DNA of 64,000 bases, taken from contig JAEWIS010000048.1 of the NCBI GenBank assembly GCA_023386955.1, forward strand, positions 1-64,000, given 5' to 3'. Position numbers and translations under genes: made by a program. A model generated the notes under the pieces. That model was not told where the DNA came from. It worked only from the letters and a program-made list of their open reading frames with translations, and searched no databases. The DNA is from Bacillota bacterium (lineage in GTDB: Bacteria > Bacillota > Bacilli > Paenibacillales > NBRC-103111). Below, in pieces: positions 34,512 to 44,890 of this stretch; position 1 is the first letter of the stretch, and every line of letters begins with the position of its first letter.

Positions 34512-34550
34512 CCAAAACAAAAACAGGCCCCCTCGGATAAAGGGGGCCTG
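34512..34550 (-). terminator. Terminator of the chemoreceptor gene
   Basis: Stem CAGGCCCCCT/AAGGGGGCCTG followed on the minus strand by TTTTTGTTTT, about 53 bases after the chemoreceptor stop. Confidence 0.88.
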
Positions 34551-34602
34551 CCTGCGTATAGCAAACGGACATTTGTTTCCAAAAGTCCGTTTGCGTTTTG
34601 TT

Positions 34603-36750
34603 TTATACAGTAAACTTCTTCAGTTGATCCTGCAGCGATACGGACAGGGACTCCAGGCTTTCGGACAGCTTCACCAAACCTTCGCTGACACTCAGCTGCT
34701 CGTTGCTTAAGGAGGCCACCTCTTCGGAGGTCGCGGAGGATTCCTCGGACACAGCGCTGACATTGCTCATGGCATCGGTCAGGGTGGACTGGGATTCTTC
34801 CAATGAACCCAGAGAGTGGTTGACACCCTTCAGCCGTTCGCTTAATCCGTCCATTTGACTGCGGACCTGGCCGAAGATCAAATCCGCTTCCTTTACAGAA
34901 GTGATCTGCTGTTGGAAAACCGGGTAAGCATCCGACAAGGCGGTTACCGTTTCATCAATTTCACGCTGGATGGTATCCGTAATCTGGCCGACAATCTCGA
35001 TGGATTGTTTGGACTGCTCCGCCAGCTTGCGGATTTCATCGGCGACTACCATGAAGCTTTTGCCTGCAGCGCCTGCACGGGCGGCTTCAATGGTTGCGTT
35101 CAAGGACAGGATATTGGTTTGTTTGGAGATATTGTTCAGCATCTCCAGGATCTTGCGGATGGAGGAGGTGCTTTCCTTCAGGTGATCCACCTTTTCCACC
35201 ATATTGCGGGTCATTTGCTCGGTATCATTGGTCTTGGCAATCAAATCCGCCATATACACAGTGCCTCGTTCGCTGACTTGCTCCACCTGGATGGTGGCAT
35301 GGTTCATTTCCTCATTAGCTTTCGCCATCTCGCGCATTTTGAGGCCGATTTCATAGGTGATGGTATTGCCCTTCTCCGCCTCTACCGCCAGGCTGGACGC
35401 CCCGTTGGCGATTTCCTCCGTGGCTACGGCAATTTCCTTGGCGGAGATGGCGGTTTGCTTGGAAACATTCAACAGCACATTGGAGTTGTTCAGCACCTCT
35501 TGGGCGGAATGGTTGGTCTGCTGGACCAGCTTGGTGATCTGCTCCATCATCTGGTTGAAGCTTTGACCCAACTGGCCGATCTCATCCCGGCTGGTAAAGC
35601 GTGTCCGCACGGTCAGATTGCCCTGCTCACCCTGCTGCATCAGATTGCGCAGATTGATCAGCGGCCGGCCTACCATCCAGGCTACGAAGAAGCCCGAAGC
35701 CACCGCAAAGGCCATAGCGACCAAAACCATAATAATCGTCAGGTTCCAAATTTTCTCGGCATCCTTCACCAGATCATCCACAGGAACGGCAGTAGCCACC
35801 GTCCAGGGGGACACAGACAGCTTCTTGAAGATGGTCAGCCTGTCGTCAATGGTGCGGTTGGCTGCGGATTCTACCCCCAGCTTCTGATCCTCGTCGCTGA
35901 GCGTCACATCAAAAGCCTTGCCCACCCGTGCCGGGTCAGGCGTACGGACCAGATTGCCCTTTTCATCGATAATGACAACCGGGGCTTCTCCCTCTTTGTT
36001 CAGGTTCTCAAGTCCCGCATGAAGCATCTTTTCCTTCAATTCAATCAAAAGCACATATTGCTTGTTGCCGGTTTGAATATCCTTCAAAAGACGGCCCATG
36101 CCGAATACGCCCTTGATGTTGCCCCAATAGCTTTCGGGAATTGTCGGCAGCCATACTGCGGCACCGTCCCCTTCCACAACCTTCTTGAACCATTCCTGCT
36201 CCCTTACTTTCTCGCGGATGGTAACAGAGCTGCTGTCCGTGCCGAGATTCCTGCTGTCTTCACTGATGCCGATCAGCACGGCCGTGGAAACATCATTCTT
36301 GCCGGAGAAGAACGAGCCCAACCGGGTACTGGCGGTTTGCTGCGCCTGAAGCTGGTCGTAAGCGCTCAGGGTGGTATCGGAGATATTGCGCAGCGACTTC
36401 ATGAAATCCTGGTCTGTCAGCATCTGCATGGTGATATCTTCGTACACCTTCAAGGCCTGCTCGGTATTGCTGCCGGCTAATGTAATTGTCTTTTCAGTAG
36501 CCTGGGCGACTTTGTCTTTAATAATCGCTTTGGACTGCATGTATGAAAAAAGACCCACCGCCAGCACCAGAAGCACAATACAGGAAAAGAAAATTAAAAA
36601 TAGCTTGACGCTGACTGATCTTGCCGGGTTCATGGATATTTGAGTATTGGTGCCCGAGTAAGATTCCCCCACCCCATCCTTTGTAAGCGTTTTCCGTCCC
36701 TGCTTTATCCGATCGACAAGTCCTCTGGGGTCAGGCAGTTGAATTTTCAT
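34603..36750 (-). CDS. Methyl-accepting chemotaxis protein, double-Cache type
   Basis: 715 residues. A ~45-residue polar N-terminal tail precedes the first membrane helix (about 48-69). A large extracytoplasmic dCache_1-like sensor (about 75-330) follows, with [13 protein letters not shown] and the distal [14 protein letters not shown]; then a second helix (about 343-363), HAMP, and the signalling domain with [20 protein letters not shown]. Single gene with terminator. dCache receptors commonly bind amino acids or organic acids; the ligand here is unknown. Confidence 0.93.
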   Translation of the reverse strand: MKIQLPDPRGLVDRIKQGRKTLTKDGVGESYSGTNTQISMNPARSVSVKLFLIFFSCIVLLVLAVGLFSYMQSKAIIKDKVAQATEKTITLAGSNTEQALKVYEDITMQMLTDQDFMKSLRNISDTTLSAYDQLQAQQTASTRLGSFFSGKNDVSTAVLIGISEDSRNLGTDSSSVTIREKVREQEWFKKVVEGDGAAVWLPTIPESYWGNIKGVFGMGRLLKDIQTGNKQYVLLIELKEKMLHAGLENLNKEGEAPVVIIDEKGNLVRTPDPARVGKAFDVTLSDEDQKLGVESAANRTIDDRLTIFKKLSVSPWTVATAVPVDDLVKDAEKIWNLTIIMVLVAMAFAVASGFFVAWMVGRPLINLRNLMQQGEQGNLTVRTRFTSRDEIGQLGQSFNQMMEQITKLVQQTNHSAQEVLNNSNVLLNVSKQTAISAKEIAVATEEIANGASSLAVEAEKGNTITYEIGLKMREMAKANEEMNHATIQVEQVSERGTVYMADLIAKTNDTEQMTRNMVEKVDHLKESTSSIRKILEMLNNISKQTNILSLNATIEAARAGAAGKSFMVVADEIRKLAEQSKQSIEIVGQITDTIQREIDETVTALSDAYPVFQQQITSVKEADLIFGQVRSQMDGLSERLKGVNHSLGSLEESQSTLTDAMSNVSAVSEESSATSEEVASLSNEQLSVSEGLVKLSESLESLSVSLQDQLKKFTV

Positions 36751-36845
36751 GAATCCACCATCCTATGTATTCTGTCTTATTCTTGTCTCACTACATTCTT
36801 CGACAAATCTATAGGAAATCCTTTATAGTTTTTTTACAAAAAATT

Positions 36846-36878
36846 AAAACCTCCAATTAAAAATAATTTGGAGGTTTT
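36846..36878 (-). terminator. Terminator of the trhP operon
   Basis: Perfect 11-bp stem AAAACCTCCAA/TTGGAGGTTTT with an AT-rich loop; A/T runs on both sides allow function in either direction. It lies 47 bases past the trhP2 stop. Confidence 0.87.
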
Positions 36879-36924
36879 TACAATTGACTGGAATTGATCC
36901 CCACGTTTATGGAAATGACTCTCT

Positions 36925-38232
36925 TTACATCTTCCGTTTACGCATCATATCATAAGGTTTGACTGGCTGCTCCACCTTCAAACGAACATGCTGGAGCGGA
37001 TGGCGAGCGGCATCCAGAGACATACCGTCCGTGTCCGTCAGAGCCTCCACCTTCTGGGTGAAAAATCTTCCCTCCGGCCCGAAAAACTCTACTTCCTGCC
37101 CGGGTTTAAAATGGTTCCGTTGCTCTACGACGGCGCTCCGGCTTTCAGGATCATAATCCACCACCAGTCCCGCAAAATCGTAGTCGATCATTTTTTCCTC
37201 GGGACCGTAGATATGGTCCTCATGGCCCGGCTCATCAAAGAAGAAACCCGTGTTCAGCGGCCGGTTGGCTGCCTTGTGGATTTCGTTCAGCCATTCCTGG
37301 CGCAGGGTATACCCGACGGGATCGGCCATAAAAGCATCAATAGCCTGACGGTAGGCATTCACCACCGTGGCGACATAATGGATGCTCTTCATCCGCCCTT
37401 CGATCTTGAAGCTGTCCACACCGGATTCCACCAGCTCCGGGATATGCCCGATCATACACAGATCCTTGGCTCCCATCGTAAACTGGTGTTCCTCCGGACC
37501 CGCCACCGCCACTCCGGATCCTTCTTCTTCCGGACCGGCAAACAGATCGTACTTCCAGCGGCAGGACTGGCAGCAGCCCCCACGATTAGAGTCCCTGTCG
37601 GTAAAGTGGTTGGACAGCACGCAGCGTCCGGACCAGGAGCTGCACATGGCACCGTGGATAAACGCCTCGATCTCAATATCCACCTTTTGCTTGATCTCGA
37701 GAATTTCCTCCAGGCCGGCCTCGCGGGCCAGCACCACCCGGTCTACTCCTTCATCCTTCCAGAACTTCACCGTTCTCCAGTTCATGGTGGACTGCTGGGT
37801 AGACAGATGGAGCTCCAGCTTGGGAGCTGCTTTTTTGCAGGTTTCAATAATAGCCGGGTCGGCCACGATAATGGCAGCTACTCCGGCTTCCTGCAGATTG
37901 GCCAGATAGTCCTCCAAGCCGGGGATATCTTCGTTATGGGCAAAAATATTGGCGGCCACATAGATTTTGGCTCCATACCGGGAGGCAAAATCCACCCCCT
38001 GGCGCATTTCCTCAAAGCTGAAATTGTCGGCGCCGGAACGCAGGCCGTATTTCTGCCCGCCGATGTATACCGCATCCGCTCCGTAGCGGACGGCAAACTT
38101 CAGCTTCTCCAGGCTGCCGGCAGGCGCCAGAAGCTCAGGCTTGGCCAGCTTGCGGGTATGCTGCTGTCTGACTATTGATGCTGTTTGTTCCATGCGGTTC
38201 TCGCCTGCCTTTATCATAGTATGGCGGTCCAT
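36925..38232 (-). CDS. trhP2: U32 family protein, tRNA 5-hydroxyuridine synthesis TrhP2 (YrrO)
   Basis: 435 residues. The peptidase-U32 barrel begins near residue 31 (KPELLAPAGSLEKLKFAVRYGADAVY is the family start). Cysteines C197, C204, C220/C221 and C224 form the Fe-S-like set of the catalytic family members. B. subtilis YrrN/YrrO (TrhP1/TrhP2) hydroxylate U34 of tRNAs using prephenate. The ATG at 38232 lies one base after the trhP1 stop, which suggests translational coupling; an internal ATG at 38193 is an alternative start. Confidence 0.9.
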   Translation of the reverse strand: MDRHTMIKAGENRMEQTASIVRQQHTRKLAKPELLAPAGSLEKLKFAVRYGADAVYIGGQKYGLRSGADNFSFEEMRQGVDFASRYGAKIYVAANIFAHNEDIPGLEDYLANLQEAGVAAIIVADPAIIETCKKAAPKLELHLSTQQSTMNWRTVKFWKDEGVDRVVLAREAGLEEILEIKQKVDIEIEAFIHGAMCSSWSGRCVLSNHFTDRDSNRGGCCQSCRWKYDLFAGPEEEGSGVAVAGPEEHQFTMGAKDLCMIGHIPELVESGVDSFKIEGRMKSIHYVATVVNAYRQAIDAFMADPVGYTLRQEWLNEIHKAANRPLNTGFFFDEPGHEDHIYGPEEKMIDYDFAGLVVDYDPESRSAVVEQRNHFKPGQEVEFFGPEGRFFTQKVEALTDTDGMSLDAARHPLQHVRLKVEQPVKPYDMMRKRKM

Positions 38233-38233
38233 A

Positions 38234-39166
38234 TCAATAGACCTGCTCCTTAAAGTAAAAACCGTAGGTTAAGGGACGATCCGCAGGCTGCAGACGGAGC
38301 AGCGGCTCCATCCACTCCTCACGGTAGCTGTAGCCTGCCGGATCGGCCGCATATGCGTCAATAGCCTGGCGGTATGCCTGCAATGCCGCCGCGTTGTATG
38401 CGGCAGGCTTCATGAGGCTCTCCACCTTTATGCTGTCGATGCCCGCAGCAAAAAGATCCTCCAGCGCATCCAGCATACACAGGTCATCCCCGCTCATGAT
38501 ATGGGTGCCCGCTTCATCCTCGTAGATAGGATAACGCTCGTCCTGGCGCTCCTCCTCGATGAGATAAAGCCCCCGTTCCATTCCGAAGCCGCCTGGGGCA
38601 TCCCGTTCACCCCGGTGCTCCATGTAGCTTTGGACCATCAGGCGTTTGGAGTGGAAGATATTCGTTACCCCGTGCACCTGCACCTGAACATCCGCCTTGC
38701 AGTGCTTCTTAAACTCTAGCACCTGCTCCATATTCAGCTCCCGGGCCAGAACCGCCCGGACAGCTCCGCGGTCCGCCCAATAATTCGCCGTTTTATAATT
38801 GGTGGCGGTCATCTCGGGGTTCCAGTGGAGGGGGAGATGCGAAACCCCGGCCTCCTTGGCAGCGGACAAAAGAGAGGGATCGCCGAACACCACGGCATCC
38901 GCTCTCGCCTCTGCAACTTGTTCCAAATAATCGGGTAGGGCGTCCGCCCCTGCATTGTCAAAAATCCGGTTAGCCACCACGTAGACCTTCAATCCGCTGC
39001 CATGAGCGGTTTGGACAGCCTCCTTCAGCATTGCCGCGGGAATATTCCCGGGCAGTCTTGCGCCGAAGCGGTGCTCGCCGATCTGAACCGCATCCGCTCC
39101 GGCTTTGACGTAAAGCCGGATATCCTCCAGGGAGCCGGCGGCTGTAAGCAGTTCCGTACGTTTCAT
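38234..39166 (-). CDS. trhP1: U32 family protein TrhP1 (YrrN)
   Basis: 310 residues, the shorter partner of TrhP2. It has the N-terminal family motif (AAGSLEDIRLYVKAGADAV) and the U32 signature region, but the cysteine cluster seen in TrhP2 is missing: the equivalent stretch reads QVHGVTNIFHSKRLM. That matches the known pairing of one cysteine-bearing and one cysteine-poor paralogue. It sits between mltG and trhP2, as in B. subtilis except that the O-methyltransferase gene yrrM is absent. Confidence 0.9.
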   Translation of the reverse strand: MKRTELLTAAGSLEDIRLYVKAGADAVQIGEHRFGARLPGNIPAAMLKEAVQTAHGSGLKVYVVANRIFDNAGADALPDYLEQVAEARADAVVFGDPSLLSAAKEAGVSHLPLHWNPEMTATNYKTANYWADRGAVRAVLARELNMEQVLEFKKHCKADVQVQVHGVTNIFHSKRLMVQSYMEHRGERDAPGGFGMERGLYLIEEERQDERYPIYEDEAGTHIMSGDDLCMLDALEDLFAAGIDSIKVESLMKPAAYNAAALQAYRQAIDAYAADPAGYSYREEWMEPLLRLQPADRPLTYGFYFKEQVY

Positions 39167-39208
39167 CTCTTAAGCCCACTCCTTTTTGCGCGGCCGGCCG
39201 TTCTGTCT

Positions 39209-40291
39209 CTACTGTTTGCTGGCCGCGTTGTTTTTCTTATGCTCCTCGAAGGTTTCGGCAAACAGATGGCGTCCGCTTCCGTCCTTCTTGGTGACGTAGA
39301 ACAGATATTTCGTTTCCTCCGGATACAGAGCCGCCTTAATGGATAATAACCCAGGGCTGGCAATGGGGCCTGGAGGAAGACCGGCATTCAAATACGTATT
39401 ATACGGGCTTTGTGTCTGCAGGTCCTTCTCAAACAAACGCTCCTTTTGCTTATCGAAGAGGTACTGCACGGTGGCATCGATTTGCAGGGGCATCTTCTGC
39501 TTGAGCCTGTTGTAGATCACCCCGGCCACCAGAGCGCGTTCCTCATCAACCGCTACCTCACGCTCCACCAGGGAGGCGACTGTCAAGATGCCATGGAGAT
39601 TCAATCCCAGCTTGTCCATCTGCGCTTCCCAGCCCTGCGGCAGAGACTTTTGCTTCCTGTCCCATTCGGAGAGCAGCCGGCCCAGAATAGCCTCCTCCGT
39701 GCTTTCCTTCTTCATTTCATAGGTTTCAGGAAACAGGTACCCCTCCAGCCTATGGCGGAGCTGGGCATTGTCCGGGATGCTTTTGACCCAGGGCTGTGTC
39801 CACCTGGCGGCATCAGCTGCCAAAGCGAGGAAGGCTTCCTTGTTGATGATCCCGTCGGCTGCCAGCTTGTCGGCAATCTGCAGCACCGTGTACCCCTCGG
39901 GAATGGTAAACCGGATCATTTCCTCCTTGATTACATCCCCGCGGTTCAGCTTGTCGGTTATCTCAGCCAGGGTCATGCCTGGTACCAGCTGGTAATCCCC
40001 GGCCTGGAAGCGGCCGCCTTCCTGCTTAACCTTCAGATAGGCGGAGAAAATCATGCCGCTTCGGATAATGCCGTGGTCCTCCAGCAGCTTAGCAATGCCG
40101 GCTGAACCCGTTCCGGAAGGGATTGACACCTCCACCGGCTCTCCTTGCGCCATAGGCTGAAGGGAGCGGTAAACATAATAACCGGCGCCGCCTGCGGCCA
40201 CCGCAATCAACAGAAAGATAATCAGCAAAATGAGCAGGACGGTTTTCCATCCGCTTCTTTTTTTCGGGTTTTGTTCAAGTGCCTCAGCCAT
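39209..40291 (-). CDS. mltG: Endolytic murein transglycosylase MltG (YrrL)
   Basis: 360 residues from ATG 40291 (a TTG one codon upstream has a better spacing to GGAGG and is possible). A cytoplasmic head of about 15 residues, one membrane helix (about 17-39), a LysM-like subdomain, then the YceG catalytic domain with LEGYLFPETY (182-191) and the catalytic E243 in VASLVEREV. It cleaves nascent glycan strands and so sets their length. Gene order ireB-ruvX-DUF1292-mltG is conserved in Bacillales. Confidence 0.95.
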   Translation of the reverse strand: MAEALEQNPKKRSGWKTVLLILLIIFLLIAVAAGGAGYYVYRSLQPMAQGEPVEVSIPSGTGSAGIAKLLEDHGIIRSGMIFSAYLKVKQEGGRFQAGDYQLVPGMTLAEITDKLNRGDVIKEEMIRFTIPEGYTVLQIADKLAADGIINKEAFLALAADAARWTQPWVKSIPDNAQLRHRLEGYLFPETYEMKKESTEEAILGRLLSEWDRKQKSLPQGWEAQMDKLGLNLHGILTVASLVEREVAVDEERALVAGVIYNRLKQKMPLQIDATVQYLFDKQKERLFEKDLQTQSPYNTYLNAGLPPGPIASPGLLSIKAALYPEETKYLFYVTKKDGSGRHLFAETFEEHKKNNAASKQ

Positions 40292-40403
40292 CAAAGCCCG
40301 GTTTCCTCCTCTATCTGGATCGGTTATCTACGAAAAAAAGAGCGACCAAAGAGCCGCTCCTTTTATCGTACCATACTTCGCTTCCGTGTTCCATTTTTCT
40401 TAC

Positions 40404-40712
40404 TTACTCTTCAAAAGAGACCGTCATTTCGTCATATAGTTCAAGGATGGTCTCCCACTCGTCATCATCCGGCACCTCTGCCAGCTGAAGCTCACCCTGC
40501 TCGTCGGTGATAATGTGATACAGGGCCGTTTCGTCTTCACGCTTCATCCGGTCGCTTTGGAGAATGGCGTAAGATACGCCGTTCACCTCAAATTCGGCCA
40601 GGATCCGCTGCGGCTCTGAAGCGCCCTCTCCATCCTCCAGAAGGACTTCTTCCCCGAAGGCTTCCTTCAGGACGGAGAGATGCTTCACATCATCCAAGGA
40701 AGGCGTTTTCAT
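40404..40712 (-). CDS. DUF1292 protein (YrzB family), second copy
   Basis: 102 residues, acidic, with the DUF1292 pattern of a short beta-rich repeat (RILAEFEVNGVSYAILQSD...ALYHIITDEQGELQLAEVPDDDEWETI). It overlaps the preceding DUF1292 gene by 4 bases, so the two are co-translated. Function is unknown for the whole family. The tandem pair seems to have diverged by duplication; this one has lost the acidic run of its partner. Confidence 0.83.
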   Translation of the reverse strand: MKTPSLDDVKHLSVLKEAFGEEVLLEDGEGASEPQRILAEFEVNGVSYAILQSDRMKREDETALYHIITDEQGELQLAEVPDDDEWETILELYDEMTVSFEE

Positions 40713-41017
40713 GGAGTAACCTCTTCATCCATTTCTTCCATTAAGGTGTTGAAGGTTTCCTCCACAATGTTCCATTCTTCTTCATCGTCAATGGTGAACA
40801 ATTGCAGGTCGTCTCCCTCTTCCTCGTACCGGAAGGCATACACCTCGTCGCTTTCCTCTTCATCCTCAGAGGTAACCACAGGCACCAGCATCATGTACTT
40901 CTTGTCGCTGCCATCCACCTCAAAGCGCATGATGACTTCGAATTCCTCTTCATTGCCTTCCTCATCCGGAATGTAAATGATTTCCGGCTCTTCTTCTTGG
41001 ACCGGCTTGTTCGCCAT
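40709..41017 (-). CDS. DUF1292 protein (YrzB family), first copy
   Basis: 102 residues from ATG 41017 (AAAGGG 9 bases upstream); a GTG at 41026 is less likely. Very acidic, with the DUF1292 core (FEVIMRFEVDGSDKKYMMLVPV...EVYAFRYEEEGDDLQLFTIDDEEEWNIVEETF). It lies 5 bases after ruvX, as B. subtilis yrzB does. Function unknown; co-conservation with RuvX suggests a link to translation or nucleic-acid metabolism but is only context. Confidence 0.88.
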   Translation of the reverse strand: MANKPVQEEEPEIIYIPDEEGNEEEFEVIMRFEVDGSDKKYMMLVPVVTSEDEEESDEVYAFRYEEEGDDLQLFTIDDEEEWNIVEETFNTLMEEMDEEVTP

Positions 41018-41022
41018 CCTGC

Positions 41023-41439
41023 TCACCCTTTCGATTTGGCATCCATGTAACCTTGCAAAATAAGCGCCGCGGCCATTTTGTCGATCACTTGCTTGCGCTT
41101 TTTCCTGCTGACGTCGGCGGACAGCAGCGTTCTCTCTGCTGCCACCGTAGTCAGGCGTTCATCCCATAGATATACGGGAAGCCCGAGTTTAGCACGAAGC
41201 TCTTCGGCAAAGGCCTGGCATAACTCACCGCGGGGACCAATCGAGCCGTTCATATTCTTCGGCAGGCCGACGACAATATCCGTCACGCCATTCTCGACAG
41301 CGATTATGCGGAGCTTTTCCATATCATCCTCAGGCTTGCGGCGCTCCAGTACCGAGTGACCCTGGGCGGTCCAGCCCAGCTCGTCACTTAAGGCCACACC
41401 GATTCGGCGGTCGCCGTAATCCAGTCCCATCCATCGCAT
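41023..41439 (-). CDS. ruvX: RuvX/YqgF Holliday-junction resolvase-like pre-16S rRNA nuclease
   Basis: 138 residues, the normal size. An RNase-H-like fold with the first catalytic aspartate D7 in MGLDYGDRRIGVAL, the acidic segment LWDERLTT, and a final aspartate in VIDKMAAALILQGY. Known as YrrK in B. subtilis; family members mature the 16S rRNA 5' end and resemble junction resolvases. Located between ireB and the DUF1292 pair. Confidence 0.95.
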   Translation of the reverse strand: MRWMGLDYGDRRIGVALSDELGWTAQGHSVLERRKPEDDMEKLRIIAVENGVTDIVVGLPKNMNGSIGPRGELCQAFAEELRAKLGLPVYLWDERLTTVAAERTLLSADVSRKKRKQVIDKMAAALILQGYMDAKSKG

Positions 41440-41479
41440 GTGTTCGTCCGTTCTCCCTTGTCTTTACTCGGGCACGGGG

Positions 41480-41752
41480 TTACTTCTGGGAGACCTTGTG
41501 CTGGGCCAGGTACGCCCGCACCAGCTCCTCAATAAGCTCATCCCGCTCGCGCTTGCGGATCAGGCTCCGGGCATTGTTATGCCGGGGAATATAAGCCGGA
41601 TCACCGGAAAGCAGATACCCGACGATTTGGTTGATGGGGTTATACCCCTTTTCCTGCAGCGCATCGTATACGGCCAGCAGGACTTCCTTAGGGGAAGTCT
41701 CCACTCCTTCAGGCACGACATCGAACTTCATCGTTTTGTCCATCGAATTCAC
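41480..41752 (-). CDS. ireB: IreB family regulatory phosphoprotein (DUF965, YrzL)
   Basis: 90 residues from a GTG at 41752, chosen because GGGAGG lies 8 bases upstream. Family core: [33 protein letters not shown] and the basic C-terminal helix [17 protein letters not shown]. In Enterococcus IreB is a substrate of the PASTA kinase IreK, phosphorylated on N-terminal threonines; TMKF here supplies one threonine. Position after alaS and before ruvX is the Bacillales order. Confidence 0.92.
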   Translation of the reverse strand: MNSMDKTMKFDVVPEGVETSPKEVLLAVYDALQEKGYNPINQIVGYLLSGDPAYIPRHNNARSLIRKRERDELIEELVRAYLAQHKVSQK

Positions 41753-41877
41753 AACCGGCACCTCCCGCTTGAGAAATAATTTCCGCCTATAAGGAGTATA
41801 CGAAATCGCATGTTACTCTGGTTATATTCTCCAAAGGCTGTCGAAATACCTTTATTCGGAATAAGAAAAACTTGGAT

Positions 41878-44520
41878 TTACACTCCTGCACCCTGTTTAC
41901 CGGCCAAATCTGCCGCCAGCTCCAGCGCTTCAGCCAGCTTGGACGGGTCCTTGCCCCCTGCCTGAGCCATATCCGGACGTCCTCCGCCGCCACCGCCGCA
42001 GCGCGCAGCAGCTTCCTTCACCAGCTTGCCGGCATGGAGCCCCTTGGCTACCAGATCAGGTGTGACCGCCGCCACCAGATTTACCTTGTCCTCCTGTACG
42101 GAGCCCAGCACGATAACGGCGGAGCCCAGCTTGGCCTTGAGGCTGTCCACCATATTCCGCAAGGAATCCATATCCCCTGCATGCACCTGCTCGGCCAATA
42201 CCGGAATACCGCCAATGGTGCGCAGCTTGTCGGTCAGGCTTCCCGCTTCAGCAAGGCTTGCTTTTGCCCGCAGGGATTCATTCTCCCGGGACAGTTCCTT
42301 CATTTGGCTGAGGGCCGCCTCCACCCGTTTCGGTAGATCCGCCACGTTGGTTTTGAGCAGTTGGGCCGCTTCCTTCAGAAGCTCCAGCTGGCCATCCAGA
42401 TATTCATAAGCTTGCTTGCCGGTTACGGCCTCAATCCGGCGGACACCGGAGCCGATGCCGCTTTCGCTGACAATCTTGAACAGCCCGATCTGCGCCGTAG
42501 AGGATACGTGGCAGCCGCCACACAGCTCGATGCTGTAATCGCCAACCCGGACCACACGGACCACATCACCGTATTTTTCTCCGAATAGAGCCATCGCCCC
42601 CAAAGCCTTGGCATCATCGATAGGCATGCTGGCAATATCCACTTCCGTGCCTTCCCAGATCTGGCGGTTCACCCGGATTTCAATATCCTGCAGCTCTTCG
42701 GCGCTGATGCTCCCGAAGTGGGAGAAGTCGAAGCGCAGACGGTCGGCGGATACCAGGGAGCCGGCCTGATTGACGTGCTGGCCAAGCACTTCCTTTAACG
42801 CTTTGTGCAGCAAATGTGTTGCAGTATGGTTCTTGATAATGTGGCTTCTGTTGGCACGGTCCACCAATGCGGAGACAGTCGTACCGGCTTTCAATGCGCC
42901 TTCGCGCACCAGCACCGTATGCACATGCTGCCCGTGGGGAGCCTTGGATACCTCCCGGACATCCGCCACCACACCGGTTCCTTCCAGAATGCCGAAGTCG
43001 CTGACCTGGCCGCCGGATTCGGCATAGAAGGGGGTTCTGTCCAGAATGACCTGAGCGGTCGCACCGGCTGCCGCTTCCTGCACCAGCTCGCCGGACACTA
43101 CCAAGGCAATGATCCGGGCTTCTGCTATCAGCCCAGTATATCCAATAAATTCACTTTTATCCGTAAATTCCGACAAAGGACCGCCCTGCACCTTCATGCT
43201 TTCCGTGGCATGTCGTCCTGAACGGGCGCGTTCCCGCTGCTCCTCCATCGCCTTGTCAAAGCCCTCCCGGTCTACGGTAAGGCCGTTCTCGGATGCGAAA
43301 TCCTCCGTCAGGTCAAAAGGGAAGCCGTAGGTATCATACAGCTTAAAAGCGTCGGCTCCGGCCAATTCCTTGGCCCCTGCCGCTTTGGCCTTTTCAGCCA
43401 GGCCGTTTAGAATGGCCAAACCGTCGGAGAGGGTCTCGTGGAAGCGCTCCTCTTCCGTGCGGATGACCTTTTCGATGTATTCCCGCTTTTCCACCACTTC
43501 CGGATAGTACACGCCCATAATTTCGCCGACTACCGGAGTCAGCAGATACAGGAAGGGCTTATCCATGCCCAATACGGACTTTCCGTAACGCACGGCACGG
43601 CGCAGAAGACGGCGGATCACATAACCCCGGCCTTCGTTGGAAGGAAGCACTCCATCCCCTACGGAGAAGGCTACGGTGCGGATATGGTCAGCCACAACCT
43701 TCAAGGCTACGTCGGTGTCGTTGTCCTTTTTGTAGGTGACACCGGCAATGTCGCAGGTTTTCTGAATAAGCGGCTGGAAGAGGTCCGTGTCGAAGTTGGA
43801 GTCCACATCCTGCAGAATGGAAGCAAACCGCTCCAGACCTGCACCAGTATCGATATTTTTGTTGGGCAGCGGCGTGTAGCTGCCGTCCTTGTTGTGGTTG
43901 AACTGGGAGAATACCAGATTCCATACTTCCAGGAACCGTTCGTTCTCCCCGCCCGGCCAGCACTCGGGATCGTTCAGATCGCCGTACTTGTCGCCACGGT
44001 CGTAAAAAATTTCGGTGCAGGGGCCGCACGGGCCTTCGCCAATATCCCAGAAGTTGCTGTCCCGGTCCAGCTTGTAGATGCGGTTTTCGGGAATGCCGAT
44101 TTTCTTGCTCCAGAGATCGAAGGCTTCCTGGTCTTCATTATAAACAGTCACGGACAAACGCTCCGGGTCAAAGCCGATCCACTGAGGGCCGGTCAGGAAT
44201 TCCCATGCCCAGGTGATGGCCTCTTCCTTGAAATAATCGCCAATGGAGAAATTGCCCAGCATTTCGAAAAAGGTGTGATGGCGGCGGGTTTTGCCCACAT
44301 TCTCAATATCATTGGTACGGATGCACTTCTGGGCATTGGTGATCCGCGGATTCTCCGGCTTCACCCGGCCGTCGAAATACGGCTTCAGGGGCGCCATACC
44401 GGCGTTGATCCAGAGGAGAGACGGGTCGTTGTGGGGCACCAGGGATGCGCTGGGCTCGATTTTGTGTCCTTTGCTGGCGAAAAACTCCAGCCATTTGCTT
44501 CTGATTTCACTGGCTTTCAT
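41878..44520 (-). CDS. alaS: Alanyl-tRNA synthetase
   Basis: 880 residues from ATG 44520 (GAGGAGG upstream; an open frame continues into the T-box leader but is not coding). Domains: class II aminoacylation domain (motif 2 region [18 protein letters not shown]), the tRNA-recognition region, the editing domain with zinc ligands HTATHLLH and CGGCH, a coiled region and the C-terminal DHHA1 domain ending in the glycine-rich [17 protein letters not shown]. Expression is controlled by the alanine T-box immediately upstream. Confidence 0.98.
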   Translation of the reverse strand: MKASEIRSKWLEFFASKGHKIEPSASLVPHNDPSLLWINAGMAPLKPYFDGRVKPENPRITNAQKCIRTNDIENVGKTRRHHTFFEMLGNFSIGDYFKEEAITWAWEFLTGPQWIGFDPERLSVTVYNEDQEAFDLWSKKIGIPENRIYKLDRDSNFWDIGEGPCGPCTEIFYDRGDKYGDLNDPECWPGGENERFLEVWNLVFSQFNHNKDGSYTPLPNKNIDTGAGLERFASILQDVDSNFDTDLFQPLIQKTCDIAGVTYKKDNDTDVALKVVADHIRTVAFSVGDGVLPSNEGRGYVIRRLLRRAVRYGKSVLGMDKPFLYLLTPVVGEIMGVYYPEVVEKREYIEKVIRTEEERFHETLSDGLAILNGLAEKAKAAGAKELAGADAFKLYDTYGFPFDLTEDFASENGLTVDREGFDKAMEEQRERARSGRHATESMKVQGGPLSEFTDKSEFIGYTGLIAEARIIALVVSGELVQEAAAGATAQVILDRTPFYAESGGQVSDFGILEGTGVVADVREVSKAPHGQHVHTVLVREGALKAGTTVSALVDRANRSHIIKNHTATHLLHKALKEVLGQHVNQAGSLVSADRLRFDFSHFGSISAEELQDIEIRVNRQIWEGTEVDIASMPIDDAKALGAMALFGEKYGDVVRVVRVGDYSIELCGGCHVSSTAQIGLFKIVSESGIGSGVRRIEAVTGKQAYEYLDGQLELLKEAAQLLKTNVADLPKRVEAALSQMKELSRENESLRAKASLAEAGSLTDKLRTIGGIPVLAEQVHAGDMDSLRNMVDSLKAKLGSAVIVLGSVQEDKVNLVAAVTPDLVAKGLHAGKLVKEAAARCGGGGGGRPDMAQAGGKDPSKLAEALELAADLAGKQGAGV

Positions 44521-44572
44521 GAATGGTTCTGCCTCCTCGAAGGGTATAGAAAAACAACATTCCACATATAAA

Positions 44573-44856
44573 AATAAAAAAACGCCCCTGAAACAGGGAC
44601 GATTATATCGCGGTACCACCCTGGTTACTTTGTGCCCGAGGCCGCTGACTGCGGCAGGCTGCAAAAGTCTCCTTGAAGGAAGATAACGGTTCTTAGCCGG
44701 CGGAGTTCGCTCCGCGCTCAGGAAAGGGCTTCGGCCATTCTTCGCCGTAAAGGTTCTTGCAGCCGGTGATGATCCCCTGGGAGATTACCGGAACCTTCTC
44801 TCTAAAACGACGGGCTATGGACTACTCATTTCCTTCAATGCTTTACCATATACGTT
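44573..44856 (-). ncRNA. T-box riboswitch (tRNA-Ala), alaS leader
   Basis: The minus strand carries the T-box core GGGTGGTACCGCG (44609-44621), where TGGT would pair with the ACCA end of tRNA-Ala. A terminator stem CCCTG/CAGGG with a seven-T run lies at 44573-44601. Stem I includes the AGTAG bulge near 44820 and AGAGAG near 44800. GCC at 44727-44729, preceded by CGAA, is the likely specifier codon (alanine). Uncharged tRNA-Ala would favour the antiterminator and read-through into alaS. Confidence 0.92.
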
Positions 44857-44861
44857 GGTAT

Positions 44862-44890
44862 ATTATATCCAATCCGGCGAACCTTGTCAA
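44862..44890 (-). promoter_or_regulatory. Consensus sigma-A promoter for alaS
   Basis: TTGACA, exactly 17 bp, TATAAT: a perfect consensus. The stop codon of the Rpn-like gene falls inside the -35 hexamer. Confidence 0.92.

Noticed and set aside
34855..36480. Plus-strand open frame of 541 codons opposite a chemoreceptor
   Set aside because: Antisense to a complete methyl-accepting chemotaxis protein; no start signals.
44521..44664. N-terminal extension of alaS into its leader (48 codons)
   Set aside because: The extension covers the T-box terminator and antiterminator; the start at 44520 has a good ribosome binding site and the canonical AlaRS N terminus.
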